Part shown: positions 1 to 12,300 of the stretch, in pieces | Layout of the letters: every line of letters begins with the position of its first letter | Position numbering within the stretch: the stretch's first letter is position 1 | Assembly: GCF_037975245.1 (NCBI RefSeq) | Contig: NC_092569.1 | Location: 19,337,501 to 19,401,500 of the forward strand | Reading direction: 5' to 3' | Source: Apostichopus japonicus | Lineage: Eukaryota > Echinodermata > Holothuroidea > Aspidochirotida > Stichopodidae | DNA: 64,000 nt | Translations under genes and position numbers: made by a program | Notes under the pieces: generated by a model | What the model saw: the letters and a program-made list of their open reading frames with translations, nothing else | Databases searched by the model: none | Told to the model about the DNA's origin: nothing

Positions 1-154
1 AGTTCATTATATTTCAAAGACTGACAATGTAAGATACGCTAGGAGGAAACAACTCAAATAATATGTTTCTAATTGATGGAAGTTTGCTCAAAGTTGCGTA
101 GACCAGATATTGTGTATGTGTTAGTTAAAACCTTTCTTCCTTTTCTTTGAACAG

Positions 155-426
155 GTGAGAGTGTTGACAAAACCGGTTCCTACGACGACGCCCTCTATTT
201 GAGTATACTCATCTACTGTGTGGCCTTTGTGTTGTACCTTCTCGTACCCTTCTACCAGAAATGTTTCACCAAACGATTCATCATGGCCAAAGAAAAGAAG
301 AGGAAGATAACGCTCGCTGATGAGTGGGGTGTTGGTGGACCACACCCTAACATTGACCGAAGAGAAAGTTTCTCACCTTCCCCGCTGACAAACGAAACTC
401 GCGTCGAAAGAGAAAGTTGCGTCTAA
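155..426 (+). CDS. Last coding exon of an unidentified membrane protein
   Basis: An acceptor (TTTGAACAG) ends at 154, and an open frame then runs to a TAA at 424-426. The first two bases complete a codon, so the exon begins in mid-codon. It encodes about 90 residues: a short acidic stretch (ESVDKTGSYDDALYL), one strongly hydrophobic segment (SILIYCVAFVLYLLVPFY) suitable as a transmembrane helix, then a basic stretch (KEKKRKI) and a Ser/Pro-rich polar tail. The positive residues after the helix suggest the tail is cytoplasmic. The upstream exons lie outside the window. I do not recognise the family. Composition is more balanced than in the surrounding AT-rich DNA, which supports real coding sequence. 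It has no evident relation to the FREP array that follows. Confidence 0.5.
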
Positions 427-1827
427 CACTGAGCAGGAAAATTGATTTCTTTTCTCGTCAACAGTACTAACATTCCATTGGAATGAAACGCATGAAAGAA
501 ATTCATGTTTTCTGTTTTTGACATCATTGGTAGAGAATGATTTTGACGAGTCGTTCCTTCAATTGACGCAAGACAACTTTGTAGTTTGTCCAGTCCCGCG
601 AGGCAGGGTCGAAATCAGGACGATTTACAACCCAGTTAGGGCTTATGGATGTTACTCATGGTTTATTAGAACATTGGGAATGGGTTGGGGGGGGGGGGGA
701 GGGAATTGTGTGTGGCGGAGTTCATGTAATAAGCAAATATGTAAGATTTCTTGACGGGCTGCTCAAAATCTAAAGACATTATCCTCTGTCTTGACTCCCT
801 CTCACCCGACACCCCCCCCCCCCCCCGTCGCATACTTTGTATGATGGTATGACACTAAGCAAGCTTCACAGAAAGTTTACTTGAACAAAAGGAAATAAGA
901 GTGTATGAAGAGTATGCATGCTCGGTAATGAAATAGCCATAGCTCACAATTCCTTTAGCTTGAAAAATCTGCCAAACTGCCACACCAGAACTCTTTTTTT
1001 TTCTAACCATAAAGTGATTGGTTTATTTGTTTACATTGTATATGTCATACTAAAAGAATGACAGCCAAACATATTAAATCTATACGAGCTATACTTCTGA
1101 CAGAATGCATCAATGCTAAAGTTAAAATAGGAAACGTTCGTTATTAAACAAAATGGTGTTTCAACATATTTGCAATCAACCGCTAACTGGCTTAGACATG
1201 GCCAAGAACAAAATTGTGTCACTGAGTGAAACCATTCTTAAACATTGAGTGAAACCATTCTTAAACATGACATGATATTAACATATAGACACTACTGTTT
1301 GGTTTCAGGTTGATTATTCCACTACCATATACAGAGTGCATAAGGGTACTGCATAGCAGCTCTTGTTTGCCGTGTCGTGTGTACGTGCGTGATTAAAGAT
1401 ATTATATTCGTCTTTGATAACGTGTCGAGCTCTTTCAGATAAGATGAAACATTGACCAACCAATTAATCCTATCAATTTCGCGGGACAGACTTCCAAAGT
1501 TCACGTGTATAAGTTGAAACCAATTAATTATATGTAGCGACGGTTCTAATTGCTGTTTACTTGTTGTTGTCTTGATTAATACAACTTATTTGTAAACATC
1601 CATTACTAAGATAGAGTAAACAAATTCAATACTAATTGCGTTGTTTTCTTTATTTATTCTAAACTATAGAGTAGACCAGTCACCTATATATACCGATGGC
1701 CTATAGCATTATCTTTGATAGATTATGAACCAGATATCTAAAGACTATAGTTGTCATGCAGCTAACAAATGACACAAGTATATATGCTGGTCCGCAAGGG
1801 TAAAAACACAGCGGTAGTCTTGCCGTG

Positions 1828-1831
<4 letters not shown>

Positions 1832-1896
<65 letters not shown>
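1832..1896. repeat. (AT)n microsatellite
   Basis: A run of about 65 bases of alternating A and T. It produces an artificial Ile-Tyr repeat frame on the minus strand. Confidence 0.95.
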
Positions 1897-1900
<4 letters not shown>

Positions 1901-2048
1901 TATATAACACGATATCACAACAAATGTGTATATTTGTGTCAAGTTGCCGAATTAAGCTAACGTTCATTCATTATCAAATTGTCGTGTTGCTGCGTTGTTT
2001 CTAAACTTGATAAAAATGGATTATAGTAGTTGGTATATGACGTCATCA

Positions 2049-2112
2049 TATATATATATAGGCCTATATATATATATATATATAGGCCTATATATATATA
2101 TATATATATATA
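2049..2112. repeat. (AT)n tract broken by two AGGCCT palindromes
   Basis: Alternating AT is interrupted twice by AGGCCT (about 2059-2064 and 2083-2088), giving a nested, self-complementary tract. Confidence 0.9.
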
Positions 2113-4295
2113 TTCTTCAATAGCTTTACTTGCCTATTATAATTCGATTGATACCTAGAAATGCTTAGCATTCCTTGTTTTTCTCTTAATTTAGAATTTC
2201 ATCAAAACGCAACTTTTCTTTGTAATTTTCTTTTAATTAGTTTCTTCTAATGAAAATGATTTGAAAGATAAAACATGAACAGATTTTCAGCTCTGTATCC
2301 ATGGTGACATGGTAAAAATGTCTAGCAGTTTTGCTAAGCAATCAACTTCAGCCTAAGTGATAGGCTATTCTTGTAAGAAACTGATTTTGACACTTTCTCA
2401 GTTACTATAGAAAGATAGTAGTTACATTTTTTTATATATATTTTAATCATTTTCGAAATTTGATGAACACCTGGACAGTATTAATAGTTTTGCTTATTTT
2501 CAATATTTGCCTGAGAAATATTTTTTATCTTGTTTGGTTAGAAATCTGACGAAACTTATTTTCAACGAAGAAGAAGAAGAATGTTGGTATATACCTTGAA
2601 GTTGATGGTGTCAAAAGTTGAGGAATGAATAGTTCACACCTGATGACGTCATCTAGTCTTATCGATATCCAACGATGTAGTGATATCATAAAAAGGTCTT
2701 TATGCACATAATTGTCAGAAATGTGGGAAAGAGTTATTCAGGCCAGGGGTGGAGCGGAAGGGGAGGAAGTAGAACCAGTGGTTGTAATTATATTTTCTCT
2801 TCCTTCTGGAAAATATTTACCGTTGAATTTTTTTTTAGCCTCAGTATAAATCGTCAAAAAATCGGTTGGGTATATCGCATATTTTACGTGTACATTTATA
2901 AGATATATTTCCCCTTCATCTAAAAGACACCACGTCATTAGGTATTGTATGACGTCATGCGAATGATGCAAGTTTATTTTGAGTAGCCATCGAACGGCAT
3001 TATAGTCTTTTCTCTGTTTCTGTTTTTTTTTTGGCTTCTCTTTGAACAAACATCTTTGTATTGTCTTGCTTAATTATATGTAGTTTTTCAGTTTTCGTTT
3101 TTACTTTGTTGTTGACTCTGTTGTTTACCGTCGTTATGTTTGAAAGTTCGATTTTTCTTTTTCAATTCTCAGCTGTCACAGTCAAATATTGATAAATATT
3201 ATAACATGCTAGTGGATGAATATGGTAAACGTTACGTGCTATAATAGATATGTTATAAAGGTCATATAAATATTATTAACTCCTCCTGACCAAAAAAAGA
3301 AACAAACAGTGAGAAAATATATATTTCTTGATGATAACATGTAAAACAAAATCGCATTACCTGAAATTTGAAAGATTTTTTTTTCATCGGATTTTAGAAT
3401 AAGTGATGGTAGGTGCGTACATTTAGTTGTTAACACGTTTCAGGTACGCAAAAAATAAATAACGTCGTTTTGCGTCAACGTCATTTATGTTTAAGAATGA
3501 CGATGACGCAATGTCATATAATAATGTAAAATCGAACGTTGTTATGTTTTACGCCATCTGCATCATCATAGCAGGAGAATATATTACACCAATTTGAAAG
3601 ATTTGGGGTTGACTGTGTTACATGTTATTGACGCATTTTGCTGTTTTGATATAATTTACAAGTAAGACCAGTATATAGTTATAAACTGTTTATATTTCGA
3701 ATTTCAAGAGTAAAATAAAATAAAAAAGGCAATATTTATATTCAAAGTTATACGTCTCATTAATTTCTCGTTGCAATCTCAAAGTATTATACACAAACCA
3801 CGTTGGGTGAGGTGGGGTGTGACCGTGATGGGTTGGTGGAGGGGGTAGAGAGGAAGGGAGAACGTAGTGCAGGGGTATGGTGGATAGTCGCGTTCGTGAT
3901 CACACGTATATTCAGTCGTATCGGCAGATAAAATTGGACTTGTCCACGGATACCCATAAGAAGGTTAACATAAAACACACCAGAACAAAACACTGCTCCA
4001 GCCCACCCGTGCGCATGCTCGCCATATACATTGTCAGCCGGGAGTAAAACGTCCTGTAGGGGCATTTGTTGCATTAAATATGTCAGTTCGGGCACAGGAC
4101 GCCCTTCGATAAAGGTTCCTTGCCACTATGGTTATATCAGTCGGTGAAATTTAGAATTTCCATCCCACCATCCCCTCCCGTTCCCGCCTTCCCCAAACCC
4201 TCAAAACCCATTTTTTAATCCTTCACTGGCGCTTCCGTCTGTTGGTTCTTAATAAGTGTTACATACGTCATAATATACGTCATATTACATTACAA

Positions 4296-4385
4296 ACATA
4301 CATACATACATACATACATACATACACGCACACACGCATACATACATACATACATACACGCATACTTACATTACATACATACATA
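4296..4385. repeat. (CATA)n microsatellite, imperfect
   Basis: Tetranucleotide CATA repeats with CACG and CTTA interruptions. It explains the Tyr-Ile-His-Thr low-complexity frame at 4242-4454. Confidence 0.9.
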
Positions 4386-4839
4386 TCACATTACATACGT
4401 CATAATACATTTAATAGGGTATATCGTGTTGGGCAGAATAGTAGGGGTAAATAGAGGGCGATCAATTTAAATTTCGTAAACACGGTCTTAACCTACTTGA
4501 AGTGATGGGGCTATACTGATATGTTGACATTCTTCCATTATTCTTATTTTGAGATTCAATGAAGGATCACAGGTAGCCAACAATTCCAAGAGCAACGAAA
4601 CCAATTTCCTGTGAAAATGATTCGTTTATTAGGAATCCTATTACAGAGACAAACAGCTATTGAAAGAATCCACACCTTTATGTTACTGTAATGTAAACTG
4701 GAGCAATATGTAGGTTGAAAGCGAACAAGTAATTAAAACGAAAAATGTCACTTGATATATTCGAGGTCCTCATCCAAATTTCTTTCGTAAAGCCTAGACG
4801 ACAAAATGGTTCATTCTGCCTCAAAGACCATACTTTAAA

Positions 4840-6246
4840 GGGCAATAAAAGTAGCACTATAAACGGATGACTTTGGTAATGAATAGTAATAATAAACTCA
4901 AACATACCCTTTACTGATTGAGGTTATCACTTGAGTCTGTGGGAAGGCCATGTAGTAGTGTGTTCCCCCTTCCAACCCGAGAAAAAAAAGGTTCATTCTT
5001 AAGGCATAATTACCATATATAATGTAGGTCTATGCAGCAGCTCTGAAAGGAAGATTGTGCTAACAAATAAAGATAATAAACTAAAAAAGGCCCCATACTT
5101 CACTAAACGTAAACCAAGCTTTCATAATAGAGGGAATAGCTGCCGTGGAGTCGTTGGAACCGTTTAATATCAATTTAGGGGTAATGGCGTCATCGACCTC
5201 AGATTTTGCTTTTAATGTAGACATCAAGTGGTATACTTCTGAGGCATATACCATAAATACAGTCCACATAAGTAGCCCATAACGCATTTTGATTTGGAAA
5301 ACTTTGTGTGAGGCTGTTAAAAATCCCCGACCAAACCATTTGTATACGGCTGACGATCGGAGGTGGACCCCCTTCACCTTTGAGCACGCCGTTGCTCTCC
5401 ATTGCCCTACATTGGTGGGGAACCTCCCCCTTCAGTGTACATTTGAGAGAAGCTTAGGATTAAGAAATCAGAGAAGACTTTATAATATCGGAGAGACCAC
5501 TTTCCGCCCCTCCCATCAGACAAACAAACTGGGCTCATGTGAAACACCGAAGGGGAGATGATACGTTTAAATACTAGTGACGTACACAAGTGGATGAGGG
5601 AGTGGGACATAGTTCAGTCGGAGATTTCTAGAATCAGTGTGCAGAGAATTTGATCATTCGTGTGCCTCCCTCCCTATTTCAACCCCACACACAAATCCAT
5701 GTCGTCTTACATGTTAATGTTTACTCACGACAAGATATTTGAATAGGAACATGTTGATAAAAATAATCGTTCAGTCGGAGTTTTCTTAAATCAGTGTGGA
5801 AAGAATCCGACCAACCATCCGTGTGCCCCCCCCCAATCCCCGCATTTCAACCTCATATAAACCATTTCATCGTAACGGAACAGTTCAATTTGACGTGCAA
5901 TTGATAGAAAGCGTGACGCATGTACAGACACATAAAAAACATCATTATTATTATTATTATATTTGTAGTTATTCGTTATTAGATCCGGGTAATATTTTCC
6001 TCGTGTTTATACAATAGAATTTAACAAACCATTATACTGTAGCTTTCAGTAACCATCTTTAATTACATGCAATGACCCTAAAGGAAGGTCACAAGATAAA
6101 AAATTCCATCCTTGCCGGTGACAAATGATCCCTTGGTCCTCCGTACCTTTCGTCATCTTCCGCTAAACTGCTGCCAAGTGTGCTTGACATCGATTTAGTT
6201 TGATTCAGTGTTCCACGGAGAATCAGCCAGAAACCATTATTTCAAA
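4840..6246 (+). repeat. Duplicated upstream block of the FREP module (copy at gene A)
   Basis: This sequence recurs before gene C (about 47390-49238), partly at relic E (about 38700-39670), and as a short fragment near 25240-25400. Shared landmarks include GGGAATAGCTGCC near 5131, TATCAATTTAGGGGTAATG near 5167, and GTGACGCATGTACAGA near 5912. It ends at the signal-peptide exon, so it probably contains the promoter. No convincing TATA box or initiator could be identified by eye. Confidence 0.7.
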
Positions 6247-6330
6247 ATGTGGATCCCAAGAAAGCTACGATTTCTTATACAATTTTGTTTCTTTGTCCTG
6301 TCAAGAAATATAATCTGTTTCCACGGAGAG
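6247..6330 (+). CDS. Gene A exon 1: signal peptide
   Basis: ATG at 6247 opens a basic N-region (WIPRKLR) and a hydrophobic core (FLIQFCFFVL), ending CFHGE before the donor GTGAGT at 6331. It is 28 codons, phase 0. The start was chosen because this ATG is the only one in frame, and the same exon is recognisable at gene C. Confidence 0.75.
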
Positions 6331-9300
6331 GTGAGTACATTTCTTTCATTCTATTATTTCAGACTTTTTGTAATTTATTTTATTATAAAATTGTGGTTAT
6401 TATATAACTAATTTAATGGTAATTTTACCTATTTCAATAAATAAAATGTTAAATATCATTTTACTTATTCCAATGTATTAAATAGTACTAAATATTTCCT
6501 TCGGTGAGGTAGATTTTAAATCCCGTTAGTTTTTCTGCCTTTAGTTGGATTTTAACTTTAACAAATTTCATTAACTATTCTCAACAGGCTTCCTAAAAAA
6601 TACCAAAAACCAAACCCAAACCAAATGGGTTCCTAAATGTAGAACCACAGCTGTGTGTGTAGTTTTTATTAGTTGTCATCCCCAAATATAGGGAATACAT
6701 TTGAAAACAGAAATCATTTTTAATTTGATTTCCAGATATGAAAGCTATATGTATGAAAAACACGCGGTATTTAAAGTGATGTGAAAAGTGTAAAGTATTT
6801 TGTGTTGGCAGTTTTATATATAGTTGTCATCTCTCAGTATGTATAGGACATGCACGAGAAATTAAAGTCATTTCTATTTTTTGAATGGAATTCAAGAAGT
6901 TAAAGCTAGTCGTGACAAATACATGGCATTTAAAATTTTGTCCTCTTTGAATATGCATTTTTAGGAACTATTACTAAAAAAACTTTCCTGATTATTCTAA
7001 ACAAAATTCTGTATAGTATAGAGACTGTAAAATTTCACTCGCGTCACAGACCGTCATTTAAAATAATGTAAAGATCGTAGTTTCATTTATTTCTCTCAAT
7101 AAGTTTGTGTGTGTGCAACTTGTATATTGTTGTCATCTCGCAATAAAGATCCAAACTGGTCAAAAATGATTTAATTTTTAGATCTATTTCAATTGATTTC
7201 CAGAAATCAAATCTAAGTACAACACAAACATGTTATGTAAACCTCGCTCTCGTTGGACAAGCAGTTGTACAATCTATCCCCCATAAAACGGCAAACTCAC
7301 TGCTGTTTGATATTCTTTAATAGTGAATTTCTATTCTTCCAAATTAACAGACTTAAACTTGGCTTTTAAAAGCTATATCATATATCTTTATGTTCATTAG
7401 AGTTCTCTAAAATACCAATAAAAGTATATTATTTAGCTTGATTGTGAGATATTGAATAAGTCAATTCTTTCAATTATTTATCAAATCTGATTGCGATTGA
7501 TCAAACAAAGACATCTGTCTAGAGCCTGCTGCTATTTTACATTAAGAGTAAATAAAATCTCATCTCGTCCATTCTGAGAAATTTAAGTGCCTGTCACGTT
7601 ACTATTGTTTCTAACCACACCAAACTCAGACGAAACTTGATTGAGTGAATCAAGTTCAAACGACTGTGACTTCAGTATTATCGTAGCCTTATAATAAAAA
7701 AAAAAATGTATTCAAAATGTTGCATTACTTTATAATTAGCGGGCATACATTTTTTGAACTAGTTAGGATCAATTTTACCAAATTTCAAATTAAATGTTCC
7801 TGAACTATGTTGTATATATATTCAATATATATTCTAGACTACTATAATTAAAAATGTCTAGGAATGACCCCAAAAAATGAAGAAGAAGATGGAATCGCGA
7901 GGAATGTATAATGATTGAATTCCGAAAGTGTATGTAAATTAAAACAGTCATGACTATATTTCTCAAACAGATCAATCTAGAATACAATTATTTCATAGAA
8001 ATTAAATCAAATCAAACATATTCCATCTTTTTATTTTTAAGATCTCAATTTGTTCAACTTTAGGTTTGTGTCGACTTCATGTAAACAATTACTCCGTTAA
8101 TACTTTTCGTTGAGTGCGCAGTTTATCTACTCAATAATTTTACTTGCATTTTCGTCACTTGAAATTACTCATACAATTCCGTCAAACATCTTTAACTTTA
8201 AGAATAACTTACATTGTCAATCCATTCTTCGTTGTCACGATAAAGTAATCTACAAAATATTAAATATAAATTTACCCCCTCCCCCTAAATCAAATTAAAA
8301 AAGTAAGACAGACAGGTGGTATCATAAAAGCGATGTCGTAGATAGAACGGTTTTTAGTACAGTAACAAGATCGCTGATTCAATCCGTTGTAGACGCTATT
8401 TTCACATTGGTAAAAGTATCTTTATCTTCAAACGCTCTTTACCTAATTCCAAATCCAAAAAAAAAAGAGAAACAAACGCTTAATGATTCTATTGAGCTAC
8501 AAATTCTAAGGTAAACGACTATATATCATTTAGACTGTTGTCAATCAACTAACAGCGTTAAAATAGTTACTGTGTTAATATTGTCATAGTGTATCTTACG
8601 ATAATTGATGCTTAATTCCCACACCAAGGAAGTAGACCTCGGCTTAATTCATTGCTTCAAAACACAAAATTTGAAGAGAAATCTATCTAGCGATTGCGTT
8701 TGCATTTGGTTAATGTATAAGATAAACGGTTCTTTATAATCGGCAAATTTAAAAAGACAATGTAGAAACACTGTAATTCATATTTAGTTCTATTTTTAGC
8801 AGTTCGAGATAATGAGTACAAGAGTTTATTGTGTGCTGTAACGGCGTTCTTTAGATTGAAAAGTTAAACTTCGGGTGAATGTCAATGTATTGCATTGAAG
8901 TAACGTTTCCAATGGGTAATCAAAGGATATTTAAATCTTAGTTGAAAACGAATCCGAACTCTTAATTTGTAATTATTGAAATTACTAATGAGTTTAAAAT
9001 GAGAGCAATAAAATAACTTAATGAAAACTGTTAAACGCTGATCAGCATAACGAAAATTATATTTCTGAAGAACAGAAACTATGGTATATTGATAATATTA
9101 TCTTTATTTTCGTGTACTTAGTTCAATAAAATACTTAAAGCAAATTTTAACATATTCATTGTAAAATGTATCAATTTTTTTCAAAAATAATAATAATAAT
9201 AATAATAAAATAAACTCTCTCTGATTTGGCCTTCAACATTTTTTGGAATATACACAAATTAACACAAACCATTCATTGTACTATTTTCTGCAAACAAAAG

Positions 9301-12300
9301 TTAACATAATTTCTTTTTACTTAGCTCAATGATCCCAACGCATTTCAACATGCAACATTTTATGACTTTTAGAACATTTATGACTGAACTCAATTCCAAC
9401 TCCTAATACACTAGCTTTACCTCAATCCTCGCTGTTATTACTCAAGTAAAGTATAAAGAAGTATTTGCCATTTGCAGGAAATAAGCACAGCCGACTCAAT
9501 TTCGTATATATGCCCTCGTAGTTTACCACTGAACATAAATTATAAATAAGTTAACGACATGTTAGTCAAATTAAAACTGTAGGGAAGAATATGTTGACTA
9601 TATTTATCGCTGATAACATATGCATGATGCTTTTAATATCCTTTACTCAGAGTAATCAACAACTCTTTGTAGGAGCGACTGAAAGCAAAGTTCACAGTGA
9701 GTGTTTATTCATTTTCTATGATTTAACGTTTTTCTTATGTTTTTTCAATCTCCTGTTCATCGTACAATTTCTCATTGACTGATATTTTTATTCCTCATAA
9801 TCCATGCCAAACATTTGTCACGGCAACATCCGTTAAACTTGTTATGATCACTTACTCTCGTGTAATATGAGAAGAGAAATATTCCTTCTACTTATTACTT
9901 CCTTCAGTCACGAGCAAGAAAAACATTTCGACATAAGAAATAACGATAGTTTTTAATAAATCTTCGACCCTATATATTTGAACTTTGTACACATATTGCA
10001 TGATAAAGCCTTTAATTATTTGTCAACATATTGTACGGTTCACGTTGTGAATTAGTAAAGGATGTGTTAAATATTTGTCCATGAATGCGCTCATTTTTTA
10101 TAGCAGTATTTTTATCACTTTATATAAAAACTATTTAAAAGGTTATTTACATTTGACTGCTAAACTTGCAGATTATCTAAGCAACCTTGTGAAATTATCA
10201 TTCACGTTTTTTTTATCGTGTATTAGTTGCAAATTGTGTACCAAATATTAGCTTTCATACATTTCTGTCACATATGTTCCAAGATTATAAATTTTGTACA
10301 AAAGTAAGAAACCTAAAGTAAACTTTTTTTTTGGAAAGGAAGTGATGTCTGAATTGAGTTTAACTTTCAAAAGCAAATTAGTAATAAATTATGTTATTAT
10401 GTTTTTCGGGATAACCTTTGATATTTTTTTATAGTATATCCGATAGTAAAATCATTTTAATTATTTTCATAACTTTTACTAAGCTTGAATGTCCCGTTTA
10501 GTTATTATTTTTTGTGACTTTTCTACAATTATTTAGATAAGTGTCGTTGTGACGAAATTTTCAATAAATTATCGATTTATAAAATATCACTGACAGTTCA
10601 AGACATGTCAAGGCAAACCAGGCTATCATTTATCATATCAATTGTCACCGGTATATGTGGTAAAATTGATCAATAAACTAAAAAGGCAAAACGTTCATCT
10701 AAGTTAATAAAGAAATATGCTTCCATATTGCGTCTACTGACGGGTTCAAAGTCATATTTTCTGTTAAAACTCATGTTGTACCGTTGCAACTCATGTCTTA
10801 CTATTGCACTCTTGCTCTTGGTGTGTTCATCTAGCATTAAGTCGAGATGAAACATAATTATTGCTTAATTATTCATTTTGGGTTTACTAATAGGTATCAT
10901 TCATGGATAAACTTCTGTCGTTACATGATAACCTAAAGACAAATCTTGAAGACAACTGAGTTCTCATGATATCAGAATCACTACTTGTTCTTCTTTTACA
11001 GACTATTTTTTCCTTTATCAACGTCCTGAATACCCTAGAGATTGTCACGAAGTGTTGCATCGTTGTTCATCTACAAGTTCCAGTGGTGTTTATCTCATTA
11101 AACCAGACGGTTATGCCGAACCTTTCGAAGTCTACTGTGATAACACCGTAGAGGATGGCGGATGGACGGTACGTAGTTCAAATTGAATTATGAATGTTGA
11201 TGCCAAACATCAGCCAGATATTCAGCTTCTTTCACATCAATGAGCAAGTTTTATAATGTTAGCCCTCATGTTTCCTTAATACTTTAAATTATTTTATGAT
11301 CGTGTTTACTTTTTCATCCTCTTTTCATAAAATTCATTTAAGTTGATCACAATATACATTTCTAACTAAAATACAAAGAAAATTGTACTTTTTACCATGC
11401 TATAACTCGTTTCATTTGTCATCCTTTCCATAATGTATCTGAATATGCATATGAAATACTTCTTCACCCAGATGGTCAGCTTCTTAAGATCTTCAAATGG
11501 GATTGCTTCTGTAGTGGCTAACAATCTGCCATAGATTTAAACTTTTATGTCACAAAATAAAGAACAAAACATTGTTTGAAACGTTAATGAATGGTAAGTT
11601 TTAATAATAATTCTAATTTAACTTAATATCTCGTATGAATTATGTTCAAATTACTTGTTCTGTTATGCAGATCATACAACGTCGGTTTGACGGAACGATT
11701 AATTTTAATCGCAGCTGGGAAGATTATCAGCTAGGATTTGGTTTTCTTTCGAGTGAATTGTGGATCGGTAATAAGAGGCTTTCATACTTAACCAATCAAA
11801 AGAGATATCAACTCCGTATCGACTTGACGACAACAGATGGTTCGTCTTTTTATGTGACGTATGACACATTCCGAATAAGCGATGACTTCAGCAACTACAA
11901 GCTCGTCAAAGCAGATATAACCAACAGAACAGTAGGTAAATATATAGAAAACCTTTCAGATACGTTTATTTATGTCCCAAATAAGTCTTATCTGGTCGAT
12001 CGAAGATTCGATATATATGAAGAAATAAGGATGCAGGATTTCGAAGGATATCACGAATTTCAAGCTAACTAAAGTTGTCACGATTAAGGAGTGTGATGAT
12101 ACCTTCGTCAATATTCAAGCTTATCAATTTTTTGTTTTGTTTACTTCCCTTCACCTTAATTCGTGTTTCTATTATTATACACTGTTTTTGTTGTGTATAA
12201 TGTGAAGAAAAAAATTAACACAATGAACTAAATTGAACTTACTAATTAACTCCCATAGTTACATCCTTCTGTACAGCCTATGTCTACAGCTATATCATCT

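Larger units (their letters stand above)
427..4839. other. Intergenic region without recognisable genes
   Basis: This AT-rich stretch has poly-G and poly-C runs (near 690 and 812) and several microsatellites, listed separately. Short open frames here have no splice context or recognisable protein pattern. A minus-strand frame at 3787-4095 is the longest; its composition is protein-like but it matches no family I know. Confidence 0.5.

Noticed and set aside
1701-1967. Minus-strand frame with a long Ile-Tyr repeat
   Set aside because: It is a translation of an AT microsatellite.
3787-4095. Minus-strand 102-residue frame of protein-like composition
   Set aside because: No recognised family, no splice partners and no repeat copy to compare; it could be a remnant of a mobile element but this cannot be supported.
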